Source: Janthinobacterium sp. Marseille (GTDB lineage: Bacteria; Pseudomonadota; Gammaproteobacteria; Burkholderiales; Burkholderiaceae_D). Taken from it: a DNA stretch of 64,000 nucleotides. Numbering within the stretch: the first letter of the stretch is position 1; every line of letters begins with the position of its first letter. Made by a program: the position numbers and the translations under genes. The notes under the pieces are model-generated. The model did no database searches. It worked only from the letters and a program-made list of their open reading frames with translations, and was not told where the DNA came from. Of this stretch, positions 19,239 through 28,986 are shown one piece after another. The stretch lies in assembly GCF_000013625.1 (NCBI RefSeq), contig NC_009659.1, forward strand, positions 1,302,001-1,366,000. Reading direction: 5' to 3'.

Positions 19239-19268
19239 TAAAAAGCCCCGCTAGTGCGGGGCTTTTTT
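19239..19268. terminator. Terminator between Crp/Fnr and OmpA-like genes
   Basis: Stem GCCCCGC (19245-19251), TAGT loop, GCGGGGC and six T. A-runs on the other side make it bidirectional between the two converging genes. Confidence 0.9.
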
Positions 19269-19294
19269 CATTCGTGCAGACCAGCTTGCATTGT

Positions 19295-19984
19295 TTATCG
19301 CAGCGGCTGTGGTTGGTGTGTCGGTTGTTGTGATTGCTGTTGCTGTGGCTCGGCAACGAAGATTTCGACACGACGATTACGCGCACGACCGGCGGCATCT
19401 GCATTGCTGGCGATAGGTTCGTGGCTGCCGCGGCCGTCAACATAAATGCGTTGCGGTGCGACGCCACGGCCGGTCAGGTAATCACGGGTACGTGAAGCGC
19501 GGTCGAAGGACAATGGGTTATTGATTGCATCGCTACCGGTGCTATCGGTATGGCCAATGATGGTGACGGTGGCGGTTGGGTTATCTACCAGGCCGGTGGC
19601 AAAGCGATCGAGGATAGGTTGCAGGCTAGGATTGATATCGGAACGGCCGGTGGCGAACGAAATGTCGCTGGGGATTTCCAGTTTCAGGCGATTGTCCGAA
19701 GTCTGGCTGACTTGTACGCCGGTTCCCTGGGTTGCCTGTTCCATCGCACGTTTCTGGTTTTCCATTTTGCTGGACCAGACGTTGCCGGCTACTGCGCCGA
19801 TCACGCCGCCGATGGCTGCGCCGCCTGCGATATTGCGCGAACCGCCGGTGATGCCACCGAGTAGTGCGCCGACACCGGCACCGATACCTGCACCTTGTGC
19901 GGTACCGCGTTCTGTTTCAGACATGTTTGCACAGCCGGAGAGGGCCAATACTGCGGCAAGGCTGCCGATCATTAGTGTGCGCAT
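19295..19984 (-). CDS. OmpA-family outer-membrane lipoprotein with glycine zipper
   Basis: A 229-residue lipoprotein. The signal peptide ends in the lipobox LSGC (Cys at 18). A glycine-rich segment (GAGIGAGVGALLGGITGG, then AAIGGVIGAVAGNVW) resembles YMGG/glycine-zipper proteins that associate with membranes. The C-terminal OmpA domain binds peptidoglycan (FATGRSDINPSLQPILDRFA, GHTDSTGS, LSFDRASRTRDYLTGRG, GRARNRRVEI). The overall architecture matches YiaD. A Q/P-rich tail ends the protein. It probably ties the outer membrane to the cell wall. Confidence 0.9.
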   Translation of the reverse strand: MRTLMIGSLAAVLALSGCANMSETERGTAQGAGIGAGVGALLGGITGGSRNIAGGAAIGGVIGAVAGNVWSSKMENQKRAMEQATQGTGVQVSQTSDNRLKLEIPSDISFATGRSDINPSLQPILDRFATGLVDNPTATVTIIGHTDSTGSDAINNPLSFDRASRTRDYLTGRGVAPQRIYVDGRGSHEPIASNADAAGRARNRRVEIFVAEPQQQQSQQPTHQPQPLR

Positions 19985-20335
19985 GATGAATTCCCTTATA
20001 AAAGATATGGTTTAACAACGCGTAATGAGTATTCGTCTGGCAGGTACACGCAAGGCATTGCTGGACATTCATCATAATGCAGTTTCGGGCAAATGACAGT
20101 GCAGTTCTGCATGTTGTATCTGTGTGCGGCATCGCTCATTCAATTGATGCCTATACAGCGCCATTAACGGGTGTTCACCTGGGTGCGTTGACACGCCGCT
20201 TGATAATTCAAGGGGAACTATTCCAGGGTTGGAATGTCGTGTTGGAATACATCTCACGCAAATTGGTGAAATGAATCCTGAGTATTTTTAATGAAAAAAA
20301 GAGGGACCACTGGCGTGGTCCCTCTTTCATTTCTA
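19985..20335. other. Intergenic region upstream of the OmpA-like gene
   Basis: 351 bases without a credible gene or RNA. It should hold the promoter of the OmpA-like lipoprotein gene and the terminator of the BON gene. I see no other structure. Confidence 0.5.
20294..20327 (-). terminator. Terminator of the BON-domain gene
   Basis: Perfect 10-bp stem GAGGGACCAC/GTGGTCCCTC with a 4-base loop. On the minus strand it is followed by seven T. Confidence 0.9.
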
Positions 20336-20659
20336 TTACTTGACGATCAGGTTGTTTTTAACAGCCTGTACGCCTTTGACACTACGTGCAACGCTGGTTG
20401 CTTTCGGAATGTCTTGTGCCTGTTTGACGAAGCCGCTCAGTTGGACTGTGCCTTTGAATGTTTCAACATTGATTTCGGTCGATTTCAAAGTTGGTTCATT
20501 CACGATGGCGGCTTTCACTTTGGTGGTGATCCACGAATCATCCACGTATTCGCCTGTGCCTTCGGTTTTCGAGGTCGATGCGCAGCCGACGACAGCTGTC
20601 AGCATTACGGCGGTAAACAATGCGGTCATCCATTTCGATTTAGATTTATTCAGGATCAT
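20336..20659 (-). CDS. BON-domain lipoprotein
   Basis: A 107-residue envelope lipoprotein related to OsmY/DolP fragments. The signal peptide MILNKSKSKWMTALFTAVML ends in the lipobox VVGC. A single BON domain follows (DDSWITTKVKAAIVNEPTLKSTEINVETFKGTVQLSGFV...). Members bind phospholipid and are often induced by osmotic or envelope stress. It is monocistronic by its own terminator. Confidence 0.88.
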   Translation of the reverse strand: MILNKSKSKWMTALFTAVMLTAVVGCASTSKTEGTGEYVDDSWITTKVKAAIVNEPTLKSTEINVETFKGTVQLSGFVKQAQDIPKATSVARSVKGVQAVKNNLIVK

Positions 20660-20883
20660 GATTTACTCTCCGGTTAATTATTTGTACGCGCCGGACAGGG
20701 GTCCGATGCAAATGGTTTGAGATCTGGCTTCGACGCTATGCTGTTTTGCCGTCGATGGAAGGAGATTACTGATTTGCAATGAGGGGGTCTGTACGTTAGC
20801 GAACACAGAAGCAAAATAGCAATTGATTGCACCCGGTTACCAGTGTTCTTGCTGTGCGGCATCCATTACATGCCGGCAGGCAT

Positions 20884-20918
20884 TAAAAAAGCCCCGGCAC
20901 TGTGAAATGCCGGGGCTT
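20884..20918 (-). terminator. Terminator of gshA
   Basis: Arms AAGCCCCGGCA and TGCCGGGGCTT with an 8-base loop, followed on the minus strand by a T-run. Confidence 0.85.
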
Positions 20919-20946
20919 GTTGCAAGCAGTTGATGATGCGTTTCGA

Positions 20947-22563
20947 TCAGTCACACAGCTGCTGTGGCGTCCTTTGGTTGTAAGCCTCAACGAAGGCATC
21001 GAAATCGCCGCTTTGCGTGCGTTCCATTTCTTCCTGTTCGGCGATGGAAGTTTTTGCCAGCGTCTCGAAGTAAAAGTTTTCTTCCGCATTCAAAGGGCGG
21101 GCGCGGAAGTACTCTGCATGTGCAATGCTTTGACGCAAGCCGAATTGTTCGAATGATTTATCTGTTGCCTGCAGTTCGGCCAATACACGGGCTGAAGGTG
21201 TCAGGCCGGCATCCAGCAGTTTTTCTTTCTGTGCCGCCAGCGCTTGTGCGTGTTGGCTATCTGCGCGCTGTGCATCCAGCAGGTCGGCGGTAGCCTGGAT
21301 ACGTTCCAGCAATTCCAGTCCCCAGTCCTGCAGCTTGACTGCTGCGCCATCGCGTTGCAACAGCAGGCCGGGGCGTCGGCCTTCTTTTACGGTGCGCGCA
21401 AAGTTTTCGGTTCTTTCGCGATTATTCGCTTCATCAGTCAGCGGGCTGTCATCCAGTGCACAGAACAGCAGGAAGGCATCGAGGAAGCGTGAAGTCGGCA
21501 GGCTGATACCCAGCGGCTCGAATGGATCGATATCCATGCAACGCACTTCTATGTATTGCACGCCGCGTGCACACAGTGCTTCTACCGGACGTTCACCGCT
21601 ATTGATCACGCGTTTCGGGCGGATCGTCGCGTAATACTCGTTTTCGATTTGCAGCAGATTGGTGTTGAGTTGTATCCATTCGCCATTACGCCGGGTGCCG
21701 ATGGCTTCATATGCCGGGTAAGCCTGGCGTACCGCGCGCGACAGGCTGCGCATATAACTTTCGAGATCGTTATACGGCGGCATCAGGCCGGCTTGTGCAT
21801 TATTCTGGTAGCCGAGGTCGCTCATGCGCAAGCTCGTGGCGTAAGGCAGGTAGAGCGTATCGTCGGACAGGGTTTGCAGCTCATGCTCACGACCGCGCAG
21901 GAAGTGCGTCGACAGCGCCGGCGATGCGCCGAACAGATACATCAGCAACCAGCTATAGCGCTGGAAGTTGCGGATCAGCGAGATATAGCTTTCGGATTGG
22001 TAGGATTTGTCATCCAGCCTGCTTTGTTCGCTCTGCTTGATCACACGCCACAAATCTTCCGACAGCGAATAGTTGTAGTGCAGGCCGGCGATGCATTGCA
22101 TTGCCTTGCCGTAACGCAGGGCGAGGCCGCGGCGGTACACGTGCTTGATCATGCCGATATGCGAGGTGCCGTACCAGGCGATGGGGATATCGGCTTCTTC
22201 CGGCAAGGTGCATGGCATCGACTGGCTCCACAGCAATTCATGGTCCAGTTTGGCATTGGCGAAGCGATGGATGCGATCCAGCTCTTCCAGTGCGGTGGCG
22301 ACATCATGTTCGGCCGGGGTAATGAATTCCAGCAGTGATTCGGAATAGTCGGTGGTAATTTGCGGATTGGTCAGTGCCGAGCCGAGCGCGACCGGATGCG
22401 GTCCCAGCGCCAGCTTGCCTTGCAGGTCTACGCGCAGCGTCTCCCGCTCTATGCCGCGGCGTCCCTGATTCAGCAGGTCGCGATGCGCGTCGTCTGCGAG
22501 TAGCGCGAGTCGGCGCGTGAATAAATTGCTCAATTGGTGATCCCCTATCGATACTTCCGCCAT
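20947..22563 (-). CDS. gshA: Glutamate-cysteine ligase (type I)
   Basis: ATP-dependent ligase that makes gamma-glutamylcysteine, the first step of glutathione synthesis. It has 538 residues, similar to the E. coli-type GshA. Recognisable strings include GIERETLRV near residue 38, [57 protein letters not shown] and the ending region. gshB is not in the window. It also supplies the thiol used by frmA/frmB further on and may feed the ergothioneine pathway. The 287-base gap after it towards the BON gene shows no gene. Confidence 0.95.
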   Translation of the reverse strand: MAEVSIGDHQLSNLFTRRLALLADDAHRDLLNQGRRGIERETLRVDLQGKLALGPHPVALGSALTNPQITTDYSESLLEFITPAEHDVATALEELDRIHRFANAKLDHELLWSQSMPCTLPEEADIPIAWYGTSHIGMIKHVYRRGLALRYGKAMQCIAGLHYNYSLSEDLWRVIKQSEQSRLDDKSYQSESYISLIRNFQRYSWLLMYLFGASPALSTHFLRGREHELQTLSDDTLYLPYATSLRMSDLGYQNNAQAGLMPPYNDLESYMRSLSRAVRQAYPAYEAIGTRRNGEWIQLNTNLLQIENEYYATIRPKRVINSGERPVEALCARGVQYIEVRCMDIDPFEPLGISLPTSRFLDAFLLFCALDDSPLTDEANNRERTENFARTVKEGRRPGLLLQRDGAAVKLQDWGLELLERIQATADLLDAQRADSQHAQALAAQKEKLLDAGLTPSARVLAELQATDKSFEQFGLRQSIAHAEYFRARPLNAEENFYFETLAKTSIAEQEEMERTQSGDFDAFVEAYNQRTPQQLCD

Positions 22564-22716
22564 TTCAAGCGCGGTAACTTTGGCGGAAGAATAACCGAAA
22601 ATCAGAAAGGAGGTAGGACGCCGGAATTTTTGTGCAAGCGCAAATCAGCTGTTTTATCGTGCCCGTCATAGCTAAAAAGCCAGTTACAACAGGGCGGCAC
22701 AGGTAACTGGAAAAGC

Positions 22717-24981
22717 TTACTTGCGGCCGCCACGGTTGCTGACTGTCGTTGCCTTGCGTGCCGGCCTGGCGGCGACGGTAGTGCCCTTATTGCGTGCGAC
22801 CGGGGTACGGACCACGGCTGCGCCCGGGCGGGGCTTGTTTTGGCCGAATTTCTTCGCCAATTGGTTCGGGCCCGGCGTTTCGCGCCGGTGTTCGGCGGCG
22901 ATGATGGCGCGTGACGGTGCTGCATGGCGCGGGACCAGATGGTGTTCACCGCTGCCTATCAGGTCGCTGCGTCCCATGCGTTGCAAGCCTTCGCGCAGGA
23001 TTTCCCAGTTTTCCGGATCGTGATAACGCAGGAAAGCCTTGTGCAGCTTGCGGATCTTGCCGGTACGTACCGTCTCGACCGCTTCGGAATCTTCGCTGAC
23101 CTTGCGCAAAGGATTCTTGCGCGTGTGGTACATGGTAGTTGCCAAAGCCATCGGCGTAGGCATGAAGGTTTGTACCTGGTCGAGGCGGAAGTTGTTTTTC
23201 TTCAGCCACAGCGCCAGGTTCAGCATGTCTTCATCGGTGGTGCCGGGATGCGCCGCGATGAAGTAAGGGATCAGGTATTGTTCCTTGCCGGCTTCCTTCG
23301 AATACTTTTCAAACAATTCCTTGAACTTGTCGTAAGCACCCATGCCCGGTTTCATCATCTTCGACAGCGGGCCTTCTTCCGAATGCTCGGGCGCGATTTT
23401 CAGCAAGCCACCGACATGATGCGATACCAGTTCCTTGACGTATTCAGGCGAACGCACCGCGAGGTCATAACGCAGGCCGGAACTGACCAGAATTTTTTTG
23501 ATGCCGGGAATGGCGCGCGCCTTGCGATACAGCTGGATCAATTTGCTGTGGTCGGTGCCGAGGTTGGAACAAATGCTCGGATAGACGCAAGACAGGCGAC
23601 GGCAGGATTCTTCGATGCGCTTGTCCTTGCAGGCGAGGCGATACATATTCGCGGTCGGTCCACCAAGATCGGAAATGGTGCCGGTGAAGCCTTTGACCTT
23701 GTCGCGTATCAATTCAATTTCGCGCAGGATGGATGGTTCGGAGCGGCTCTGGATGATGCGGCCTTCATGCTCGGTGATGGAGCAGAAGGTGCAGCCGCCG
23801 AAGCAGCCGCGCATGATGTTGACCGAGAAGCGGATCATTTCCCATGCCGGGATGCGTGCCTTGCCGTAGCTCGGATGCGGTGCGCGTGCATAGTTCATGT
23901 CGTACACGCCATCCATTTCATCCATCGCCAATGGCAGCGGTGGCGGATTCAGCCAGACATCGCGTTCGCCGTGTGCCTGCACCATCGCACGGGCATTGCC
24001 GGGATTTGATTCCAGATGGAAGACACGTGATGCATGCGCATACAGCACCGGGTCATCTTTGACCACTTCATATGCGGGCAGGCGCACTACGGTTTTGTTG
24101 CGTACTTCACGTTCAGCTTCACGGCGCTCTTCGCGGCTCATGATTTTGATGACCTTGACGGCAGGTTCCGGCGGCGCGGCATTTTCAGTCTTGCAGCCTT
24201 CCGGATCCTTCATCTTCATTTCATATGGATCAGGATGCGGCTCGACCTTGCCCGGTGTATCGACGCGGGTTGAATTGGCTTCGGCCCATTCCGGCGTCGG
24301 CTTCCAGCCCGGTGGCACCATGAAGGCGGTGCCACGCAAATCGCGTATCGATGAAATCGGTTCGCCGGCCGCGACGCGATGCGTGAGGTCGACCAGTGCC
24401 CGTTCCGCATTACCGAAGATCAGGATATCGGCTTTGGAATCGGGCAGTACCGAACGGCGGACCTTGTCCGACCAGTAATCGTAATGTGCGATACGGCGCA
24501 GGCTGGCTTCGATGCTGCCGATGACGATATTGATACCGGGATAGGCTTCACGTGCGCGTTGCGCATAGACGGTGACGGCGCGATCCGGGCGCTTGTTCGG
24601 TTCGCCGTGCGGCGTGTAGGCATCGTCCGAACGGATCTTGCGGTCCGAGGTATAGCGATTGACCATCGAATCCATATTGCCGGCGGTGATGCCGAAATAC
24701 AGATTGGGTTTGCCCAGCGCACGGAAAGGTTCTGCCGACAGCCAGTCCGGCTGGCTGATGATGCCGACGCGGAAACCCTGCGATTCCAATAAGCGTCCGA
24801 CCAGCGCCATGCCGAAGCTGGGATGGTCGATGTAGGCATCGCCGGTCACCAGGATCACGTCGCAACTGTCCCAGCCCAGTTTGTCCATTTCTGCACGTGA
24901 CATGGGCAGGAAGGGCGCGGGTTGGAGTTCGCGTCGACGCTGGCTGGAATAGGAAAACAGGTTTTTTGGCTGTGCGCTCAT
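22717..24981 (-). CDS. YgiQ family radical SAM protein
   Basis: A 754-residue radical S-adenosylmethionine protein with start chosen at ATG 24981 ([11 protein letters not shown]), as in E. coli YgiQ; a frame open to 25050 adds only low-quality residues. The YgiQ N-terminus is clear ([34 protein letters not shown]). The [4Fe-4S] cluster motif [10 protein letters not shown] is near residue 388. The C-terminus is a basic, disordered tail ([11 protein letters not shown]...NRGGRK). The substrate of the family is unknown. Confidence 0.93.
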   Translation of the reverse strand: MSAQPKNLFSYSSQRRRELQPAPFLPMSRAEMDKLGWDSCDVILVTGDAYIDHPSFGMALVGRLLESQGFRVGIISQPDWLSAEPFRALGKPNLYFGITAGNMDSMVNRYTSDRKIRSDDAYTPHGEPNKRPDRAVTVYAQRAREAYPGINIVIGSIEASLRRIAHYDYWSDKVRRSVLPDSKADILIFGNAERALVDLTHRVAAGEPISSIRDLRGTAFMVPPGWKPTPEWAEANSTRVDTPGKVEPHPDPYEMKMKDPEGCKTENAAPPEPAVKVIKIMSREERREAEREVRNKTVVRLPAYEVVKDDPVLYAHASRVFHLESNPGNARAMVQAHGERDVWLNPPPLPLAMDEMDGVYDMNYARAPHPSYGKARIPAWEMIRFSVNIMRGCFGGCTFCSITEHEGRIIQSRSEPSILREIELIRDKVKGFTGTISDLGGPTANMYRLACKDKRIEESCRRLSCVYPSICSNLGTDHSKLIQLYRKARAIPGIKKILVSSGLRYDLAVRSPEYVKELVSHHVGGLLKIAPEHSEEGPLSKMMKPGMGAYDKFKELFEKYSKEAGKEQYLIPYFIAAHPGTTDEDMLNLALWLKKNNFRLDQVQTFMPTPMALATTMYHTRKNPLRKVSEDSEAVETVRTGKIRKLHKAFLRYHDPENWEILREGLQRMGRSDLIGSGEHHLVPRHAAPSRAIIAAEHRRETPGPNQLAKKFGQNKPRPGAAVVRTPVARNKGTTVAARPARKATTVSNRGGRK

Positions 24982-25304
24982 GTATTGCAAGGGTGGAAAC
25001 GGCGGCGCGCTTTTATATAAACACTGCAAGCGCCGCAAACGCCATTTCACGACAGGCGAGGAAGGCGACAGTATGACAGCTTTGGCTCCGGTCGACGAGG
25101 CTTAAAGCAGGCTAGCGCCTTGATTTTCATGGATATTTTATTTTGCGTTGCTTTTGCGGCAACAAACGAATCCGGTCGTTTGCATTCGCGCTCAGCTTTT
25201 TCTGTTTTCAGCCGTTACAACTTATACGATTGCGTCGAATTTCGGCACGATGTTGTCAATGCGATCATTTTTTTACGAATGATGTGATGAATGAAGGAGT
25301 TCAC

Positions 25305-25949
25305 ATGAGCATTAGTATTTTAAATAGCACGCAGAGACCATCGGCTGCCCCTGCTAGCAGCAACCGCGATGCGGTCCAGCGCCCGGCGGATAAGAATGAT
25401 GCCGCCGCCACCGACAAGGTCACCCTCGGCGCGCAGCCGGCGGAAGACGGTACCTATGGCGATTTGCGCAATGCCGCGAGCGCAACGTCGTCACGTCCGG
25501 CGGATGTCGCAGCGATGTTGGAAGAGTCAAACCGCAAGGTAAAGGAAATCATCAACCTGATCCTGCCTTTGGTCGAGCAGCAAGGCCTGAACCTCGCCAA
25601 GGTTGTCAGTGGCGAGCAAAAGCTGACAACTGATGCGGCAACCATAGAAGAAGCGCAGGCGGCGATAGCGGAAGACGGCGAGTTCGGCGTCAAGCAAGTG
25701 GCGGAACGCATACTCAATTTCGCCAGGAGCGTAATCGGTGGTGATCCTTCCAAGCTGGAGGCGATACGCGCGGCGGTTGAAAAAGGCTTCAAGGAAGCGA
25801 CCGAAATGCTGGGCGGCACCTTGCCGGAAATCAGTCAAAAAACGCACAAGGCCATCATGGCCGAATTTGATCGCTGGGAAAGTGAAGGCATTCCCGACAC
25901 CGTCAGCATCGCTAGCAAAGAAGGCAATCCTCCAGCCAAGGCGGCTTGA
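25305..25949 (+). CDS. DUF5610-like conserved protein
   Basis: A 214-residue soluble protein starting at ATG 25305 after a GAAGGAG site. The frame is open back to 25143 but that part is rich in Cys and Phe and unlike coding sequence. The first 80 residues are low-complexity and polar (TQRPSAAPASSNRDAVQRPADKND). The rest is helical (ESNRKVKEIINLILPLVEQQGLNLAKVV, GVKQVAERILNFARSVIGGDPSKLEAIRAAVEKGFKEA). The helical part fits my memory of DUF5610, a family of unknown function; that label is moderate. Confidence 0.65.
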   Translation: MSISILNSTQRPSAAPASSNRDAVQRPADKNDAAATDKVTLGAQPAEDGTYGDLRNAASATSSRPADVAAMLEESNRKVKEIINLILPLVEQQGLNLAKVVSGEQKLTTDAATIEEAQAAIAEDGEFGVKQVAERILNFARSVIGGDPSKLEAIRAAVEKGFKEATEMLGGTLPEISQKTHKAIMAEFDRWESEGIPDTVSIASKEGNPPAKAA

Positions 25950-25958
25950 CGGATCCGG

Positions 25959-25988
25959 CACCGGTTTCCTGTAGGGGCCGGTGCTTTC
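25959..25988 (+). terminator. Terminator after the DUF5610-like gene
   Basis: Arms GCACCGG (25959-25965) and CCGGTGC (25979-25985) with a 13-base loop and a short T-run. Confidence 0.6.
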
Positions 25989-26076
25989 TGCATCATTCCT
26001 GGTGGCTGCGAGCTAAAAGGCTTGCAGCGACTGTGCGGCAAGCTGACAATACACATCTTTTTCAGATTGCCCCACT

Positions 26077-26790
26077 ATGGTCGACTCTATCCGCCTTTCC
26101 AAACGCGTTGCCGAAGCGCTTGCCTGTTCGCGCCGCGAAGCCGAGCAATACATCGAAGGCGGTTGGGTCAGCGTGGATGGCAAGGTCATCGAAGAACCCG
26201 GCCATCGGGTTGATCCGCAACAGGCCATCGTTTTGTCGCCGGATGCAACGCTGGTCGCGGTGGACCCCGTCACTATCCTGTTGCACAAGCCGGCCGGCAT
26301 GGATGCGGCGGCTGCGCTGCAATGCATTACGCCGGAAAACCTGTATGCGGAAGATCGTTCCGGCATTCGTTTCCTGAAAAAACACACTGTCGACCTGAAG
26401 CCTACCGATAGCCTGGAAAGCCTGGCCAGCGGTTTGCTGGTATTCACGCAGGATTGGCATGTGGCGCGCAAGCTGGTCGACGATGCCGCCGGCATAGAGC
26501 AGGAATACATTGCCGAAGTCAGCGGTACGCTGGTTGCCAACGGCCTGGCTTTGCTCAACCATGGCTTGAGCATGAACCGCAAGCCCTTGGCACCCGTCAA
26601 GGTCAGCTGGCAAAACGAAACGCGCCTGCGTTTCGCCGGCAAAGGCATACAGCGCGGCCAGATCCCGTATATGTGTGAGCAAGTTGGTCTGACACTGGTC
26701 GGCCTCAAACGCATACGCATGGCGCGCATGCCGATGGCGGCTTTGCCGGTCGGGCAATGGCGCTACCTGAAGGGCTATGAACGGTTTTGA
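26077..26790 (+). CDS. RsuA/RluF-type pseudouridine synthase with degenerate active site
   Basis: A 237-residue protein with an N-terminal S4 RNA-binding domain (IRLSKRVAEALACSRREAEQYIEGGWVSVDGKVI, residues 5-40) and a RsuA/RluB/RluF-like domain. LLHKPAGM at 68-74 aligns with the LxKPxG motif. The usual catalytic signature GRLDxD(S/T)xGL is replaced by DSLESLASGL at 111-120: the catalytic Asp position is Glu114, and the invariant Arg before it is Ser. Either it is inactive and binds rRNA only, or it is a divergent subfamily. The frame is intact with no stop or shift, so it is not an obvious pseudogene. Confidence 0.82.
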   Translation: MVDSIRLSKRVAEALACSRREAEQYIEGGWVSVDGKVIEEPGHRVDPQQAIVLSPDATLVAVDPVTILLHKPAGMDAAAALQCITPENLYAEDRSGIRFLKKHTVDLKPTDSLESLASGLLVFTQDWHVARKLVDDAAGIEQEYIAEVSGTLVANGLALLNHGLSMNRKPLAPVKVSWQNETRLRFAGKGIQRGQIPYMCEQVGLTLVGLKRIRMARMPMAALPVGQWRYLKGYERF

Positions 26791-27188
26791 GCCGACCCGC
26801 GCAGCATAGCCGGGCTTGAACCGGCACTCTTTCCAGCCTTATTTCCCCCGCCTGTCCCGAATCCGGGACATCAAACATTCTTTGTACATTTGTACATATA
26901 TGTTTTTCGCATAACTACGCACTATTTTTGTGCTTAGCCATCAATTTTGCATATTCACTGCCGTTAATGACATACGTGTGACATGGAATTTATCCTGATT
27001 TTCATACTTGTTTTCAGAATGTCATGTTGTAGGCATCGCTCATATCCGGATGTAGTCAAATCACCGACAGCCTGAAATGTCCGATAGGCAATGAGTTGTT
27101 GAATAGAGCGGCATCGTTTTTTAGTCGGAGGAAGAATTAGAAACAATGTTTTTGCAGTACAAAAAACTAAAATATTGAAGGAGCTACG
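26791..27188. other. Gene-free region upstream of the chemoreceptor gene
   Basis: 398 bases. It contains a hairpin TGTCCCG-AATC-CGGGACA (26853-26870) that may end the preceding gene, and a tandem duplication TTTGTACA (26881-26896) with each unit carrying the palindrome TGTACA. A long AT-rich stretch leads up to the chemoreceptor. I could not identify a convincing promoter. Confidence 0.5.
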
Positions 27189-28904
27189 ATGCGCATCGCA
27201 AATATGAAAATAGGTGTAAGGCTGGGCCTGGGTTTTGGATTGATCTTGTTGTTGGTGGCTGCCATGGGCGCAACCGGCATCATGCGTCTGGAAAATATTA
27301 ATAATGCCAGTCGCAATTTGGTGGATCAGTCACTGAAAAAGCAAAAGGCTGCAGAAGACTGGTTGCTGGCAACCAGCGTCAACGGTGTGCGTACCGTGGC
27401 TTTGGTCAAGAGTGCTGATCCTGAAACACAGCAATTCTTCCAGAAAGCCATCACTGCACAGAGCAAGCAAATTACCGATATCCAGAATGGTGTAGAAGCC
27501 TCGCTGGTGACCCCGGAAGAAAAACAGCTGTTTGCCGAAGTGGGCAAGAAGCGCGCAGTGTACGTCGACTTGCGTAAAGCCATCTTTGCCGTCAAGGAAA
27601 AAGGCAATGAAGCGGAAGCCAAGCAACTGATCGACAGCAAGATGATCCCAGCGCTGGATGCCTATGTCGAAAGCGTGCGTGAGGTGCTTGCGCATTATCA
27701 AAATGAAGTGAAGCTGGCAGATCAATCGATTACGGCTGACTATGCTTCGGGTCGCATGACGCTGATCATAGGTGCAGTGATTGCATTGCTGCTGGGCGCA
27801 CTGATCGCATGGCGTCTGACGGTCGGCATCACCCGTCCATTGCAGGAAGCCCTGTCGGTTGCGGAATCGGTAGCTGAAGGCGACCTGACTGCACGCAGCA
27901 CCATGCCGGCAGCGAATGATGAAGCGGGGCTCTTGCTCAAGGCCTTGCGCCGCATGCAGGACAGCCTGGCGAAAACAGTCACCCAAATCCGCATGGGTAC
28001 CGATACGATAGCCACCGCTTCCAGCGAAATCGCCAGCGGCAACCTGGATCTCTCCTCGCGTACTGAACAGCAAGCCAGCTCGCTGGAAGAAACCGCTTCG
28101 TCGATGGAAGAATTGACCTCGACAGTGAAACAGAATGCCGATAATTCGCGTCAGGCCAACCAGTTGGCAGTGGCTGCATCCGCAGTGGCAGTCAAGGGCG
28201 GTTCCGTGGTGTCGGAAGTGGTCAATACCATGGGTTCCATTAATGAATCGGCGAAGAAAATTGTCGACATCATTGGTGTGATCGACGGTATCGCTTTCCA
28301 GACCAATATCCTTGCGCTGAATGCAGCGGTGGAAGCGGCGCGTGCCGGTGAACAGGGCCGTGGCTTTGCGGTGGTAGCAACCGAGGTGCGCAACCTGGCA
28401 CAACGTTCGGCCGCGGCAGCGAAGGAAATCAAGGCACTGATCGGTGACTCGGTAGAAAAAGTCGATGCCGGCAGCAAGCTGGTGGCTGAAGCCGGTACCA
28501 CGATGGATGAAATTGTCGACGGCGTGAAACGCGTGGCCGACATCATGGCTGAAATCACTGCCGCCAGCCAGGAACAAAGCGACGGTATCGAGCAGGTGAA
28601 CCAGGCGATTGGCCAGATGGATCAGGTCACCCAGCAAAATGCGGCGTTGGTGGAAGAAGCTGCAGCAGCAGCCGAATCCCTGCAGGACCAGGCGAAGAAC
28701 CTGGCGCAGGCAGTCAGCGTATTCCAGATCGGCAGCGGCTATGCATCAAGCCAGCCGGCAGCTCCGCGCACAGTGCAGTCGACTGCGGTACGTGCGCCGG
28801 CACCTGTGGTTGCAGCCAGCCGTGCACCGGCACCGGCGATCAAGAAAACCACACCAAGCAAAGCGACAGTGCAGGGTAATAATGATGACTGGGAAGAGTT
28901 TTAA
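27189..28904 (+). CDS. Methyl-accepting chemotaxis protein
   Basis: Inner-membrane chemoreceptor of 571 residues. Membrane helix 1 spans about 12-32. A periplasmic four-helix-bundle-type sensor domain of about 155 residues follows, then membrane helix 2 (TLIIGAVIALLLGALIAWRL), a HAMP domain and the cytoplasmic signalling coiled coil. The invariant tip is EAARAGEQGRGFAVVATEVR near residue 381. Possible methylation sites lie in SSRTEQQASSLEETASSMEEL. The tail is an Ala/Pro linker ending in DDWEEF, which fits the xWxxF pentapeptide that tethers CheR/CheB. GAAGGAG precedes the ATG. No che genes are nearby, and the ligand is unknown. Confidence 0.95.
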   Translation: MRIANMKIGVRLGLGFGLILLLVAAMGATGIMRLENINNASRNLVDQSLKKQKAAEDWLLATSVNGVRTVALVKSADPETQQFFQKAITAQSKQITDIQNGVEASLVTPEEKQLFAEVGKKRAVYVDLRKAIFAVKEKGNEAEAKQLIDSKMIPALDAYVESVREVLAHYQNEVKLADQSITADYASGRMTLIIGAVIALLLGALIAWRLTVGITRPLQEALSVAESVAEGDLTARSTMPAANDEAGLLLKALRRMQDSLAKTVTQIRMGTDTIATASSEIASGNLDLSSRTEQQASSLEETASSMEELTSTVKQNADNSRQANQLAVAASAVAVKGGSVVSEVVNTMGSINESAKKIVDIIGVIDGIAFQTNILALNAAVEAARAGEQGRGFAVVATEVRNLAQRSAAAAKEIKALIGDSVEKVDAGSKLVAEAGTTMDEIVDGVKRVADIMAEITAASQEQSDGIEQVNQAIGQMDQVTQQNAALVEEAAAAAESLQDQAKNLAQAVSVFQIGSGYASSQPAAPRTVQSTAVRAPAPVVAASRAPAPAIKKTTPSKATVQGNNDDWEEF

Positions 28905-28935
28905 CTGATGCTCAGGGAATAAGAAGAAGATAAGA

Positions 28936-28971
28936 AAAAGGCGGGACAGAAAATCTGTCCCGCCTTTTTTA
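28936..28971. terminator. Terminator between chemoreceptor gene and frmB
   Basis: Long perfect stem AAAAAGGCGGGACAGA/TCTGTCCCGCCTTTTT with a 3-base AAA loop. It is symmetric, so it serves both converging genes. Confidence 0.95.
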
Positions 28972-28986
28972 TTGGCTGCATCGCAA

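Noticed and set aside
25143-25304. N-terminal extension of the DUF5610-like protein
   Set aside because: Cys/Phe-rich, not protein-like, and a strong ribosome site lies directly before ATG 25305.
27056-27087. Sigma-28 (flagellar) promoter upstream of the chemoreceptor
   Set aside because: TCCGATAG resembles the -10 element but nothing at the right distance fits the -35 element.
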